Source of the DNA: Acidimicrobiales bacterium
Lineage (GTDB): Bacteria; Actinomycetota; Acidimicrobiia; Acidimicrobiales; UBA8190
Length of the DNA stretch: 5,362 bases
Assembly (NCBI GenBank): GCA_030042575.1
Contig: JASHZK010000201.1
Location: 1-5,362 of the forward strand
Reading direction: 5' to 3'
Position numbers and translations under genes: made by a program
Part shown: piece by piece, positions 5,083 through 5,362 of the stretch
Layout of the letters: each line of letters starts with the position of its first letter
How positions within the stretch are numbered: the stretch's first letter is position 1
The notes under the pieces: model-generated
The model's input: only the letters and a program-made list of their open reading frames with translations
The model's database searches: none
Told to the model about the DNA's origin: nothing

Positions 5083-5362
5083 CTCGAAGCTACTCCTTGA
5101 AGCTCGGTGTCGGTCGAGAGGAATATCCCAGGGATGCCCCACAAAGGTGAACCCCTGGCCAGCAAAGTGCCTGTCCCGGACCACCTTCTGGCTCGGAATC
5201 TCACTCAGGAGACCCGCCATCGTGAGGACACCTTGCACCGACATCGGTTGGAAGCGAGTGACGGCGTCCTGGACCCGCCGGACCAGGCCATCTCGCCCCG
5301 GCGGTGGGGTGACGGGATCGCCGTGCTCACCAGGGGCCGGAGCTGGTCGGGGTTGACCAGGC
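5065..5362 (-). other. Open reading frame reaching the right edge, stopping 29 nt before poxB; unrecognised
   Basis: One minus-strand frame is open from the window edge to a TGA at 5065-5067. In its middle it reads GLVRRVQDAVTRFQPMSVQG and further on GFTFVGHPWDIPLDRHR. I do not recognise it. Its third positions are mostly G or C, but so are those of the neighbouring frame, so composition does not prove coding. No start with a ribosome site lies inside the window; an in-frame ATG near 5240 has none. Its first 47 bases resemble poxB in a different frame, which suggests the frame crosses a rearrangement junction. It could be the end of a real upstream gene or an accident. Confidence 0.22.
5205..5362 (-). 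pseudogene. Partial, probably broken second poxB-like gene at the right edge
   Basis: At the window edge the minus strand encodes LVNPDQLRPLVSTAI, matching residues 131-145 of the intact PoxB next door at 12 of 15 positions. At DNA level 5316-5362 matches 4601-4647 at 40 of 47 bases. Just after the isoleucine the similarity stops: PoxB continues ITAIAERGPVVISLPGD, whereas this copy reads PSPHRRGEMAWSGGS and reaches a TGA at 5205-5207. The match is to a diverged paralogue, not an exact repeat, so the fragment is not an assembly copy of the neighbouring gene. The most likely reading is the truncated 5' part of another poxB-like gene lying mostly outside the window. Only 47 bases support the match. 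Confidence 0.55.

Noticed and set aside
5085..5104. GAAGCT direct repeat (14-nt period) upstream of poxB
   Set aside because: Only two 6-base copies and no relation to an identifiable promoter; too weak to report.

Overview
High-GC bacterial DNA, most likely from an actinomycete (Actinomycetota). Two features suggest this: G/C-rich third codon positions, and a MsrA that closely resembles the Mycobacterium tuberculosis enzyme as I remember it, including the positions of its two cysteines. I cannot name a genus. No database search was possible, so product names rest on recognised motifs.

Layout, left to right. (1) 1-401, minus strand: the first 133 codons of a luciferase-like flavin-dependent monooxygenase that runs off the left edge. 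(2) 402-721: a divergent intergenic region with a 15-bp inverted repeat close to the next gene. (3) 722-1709, plus strand: msrB and msrA, overlapping by 8 nt, which together repair both epimers of methionine sulfoxide. The MsrB lacks the zinc-binding cysteines. (4) 1710-2144: no intact gene. It holds a cluster of TGACCG half-sites in alternating orientation and what looks like a frameshifted remnant of an antibiotic-biosynthesis-monooxygenase (ABM) type gene. (5) 2145-2943, plus strand: an unrecognised 121-residue protein, then a 121-residue Rieske [2Fe-2S] ferredoxin-like protein. (6) 2944-3301: a convergent gap with one perfect 8-bp hairpin. (7) 3302-5035, minus strand: a full-length pyruvate dehydrogenase (quinone) / pyruvate oxidase of the PoxB type, with the ThDP motif and the C-terminal membrane-binding tail. 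(8) 5036-5362: poxB upstream DNA with an 8-bp inverted repeat beside the ribosome binding site. At the extreme right edge is a second, diverged piece of a poxB-like gene that loses similarity after about 15 residues.

The intact genes share a redox theme: flavin monooxygenase, methionine sulfoxide repair, Rieske electron carrier, and flavin/ThDP pyruvate oxidation to the quinone pool. Only msrB-msrA, and probably the hypothetical-Rieske pair, look like transcription units. I see no phage, CRISPR, defence, transposase, tRNA or rRNA gene, and no convincing new multi-gene system. The points most worth a second look are the two decayed-gene signals, the TGACCG operator-like cluster, the duplicated poxB segment, and a possible frameshift between the hypothetical gene and the Rieske gene.
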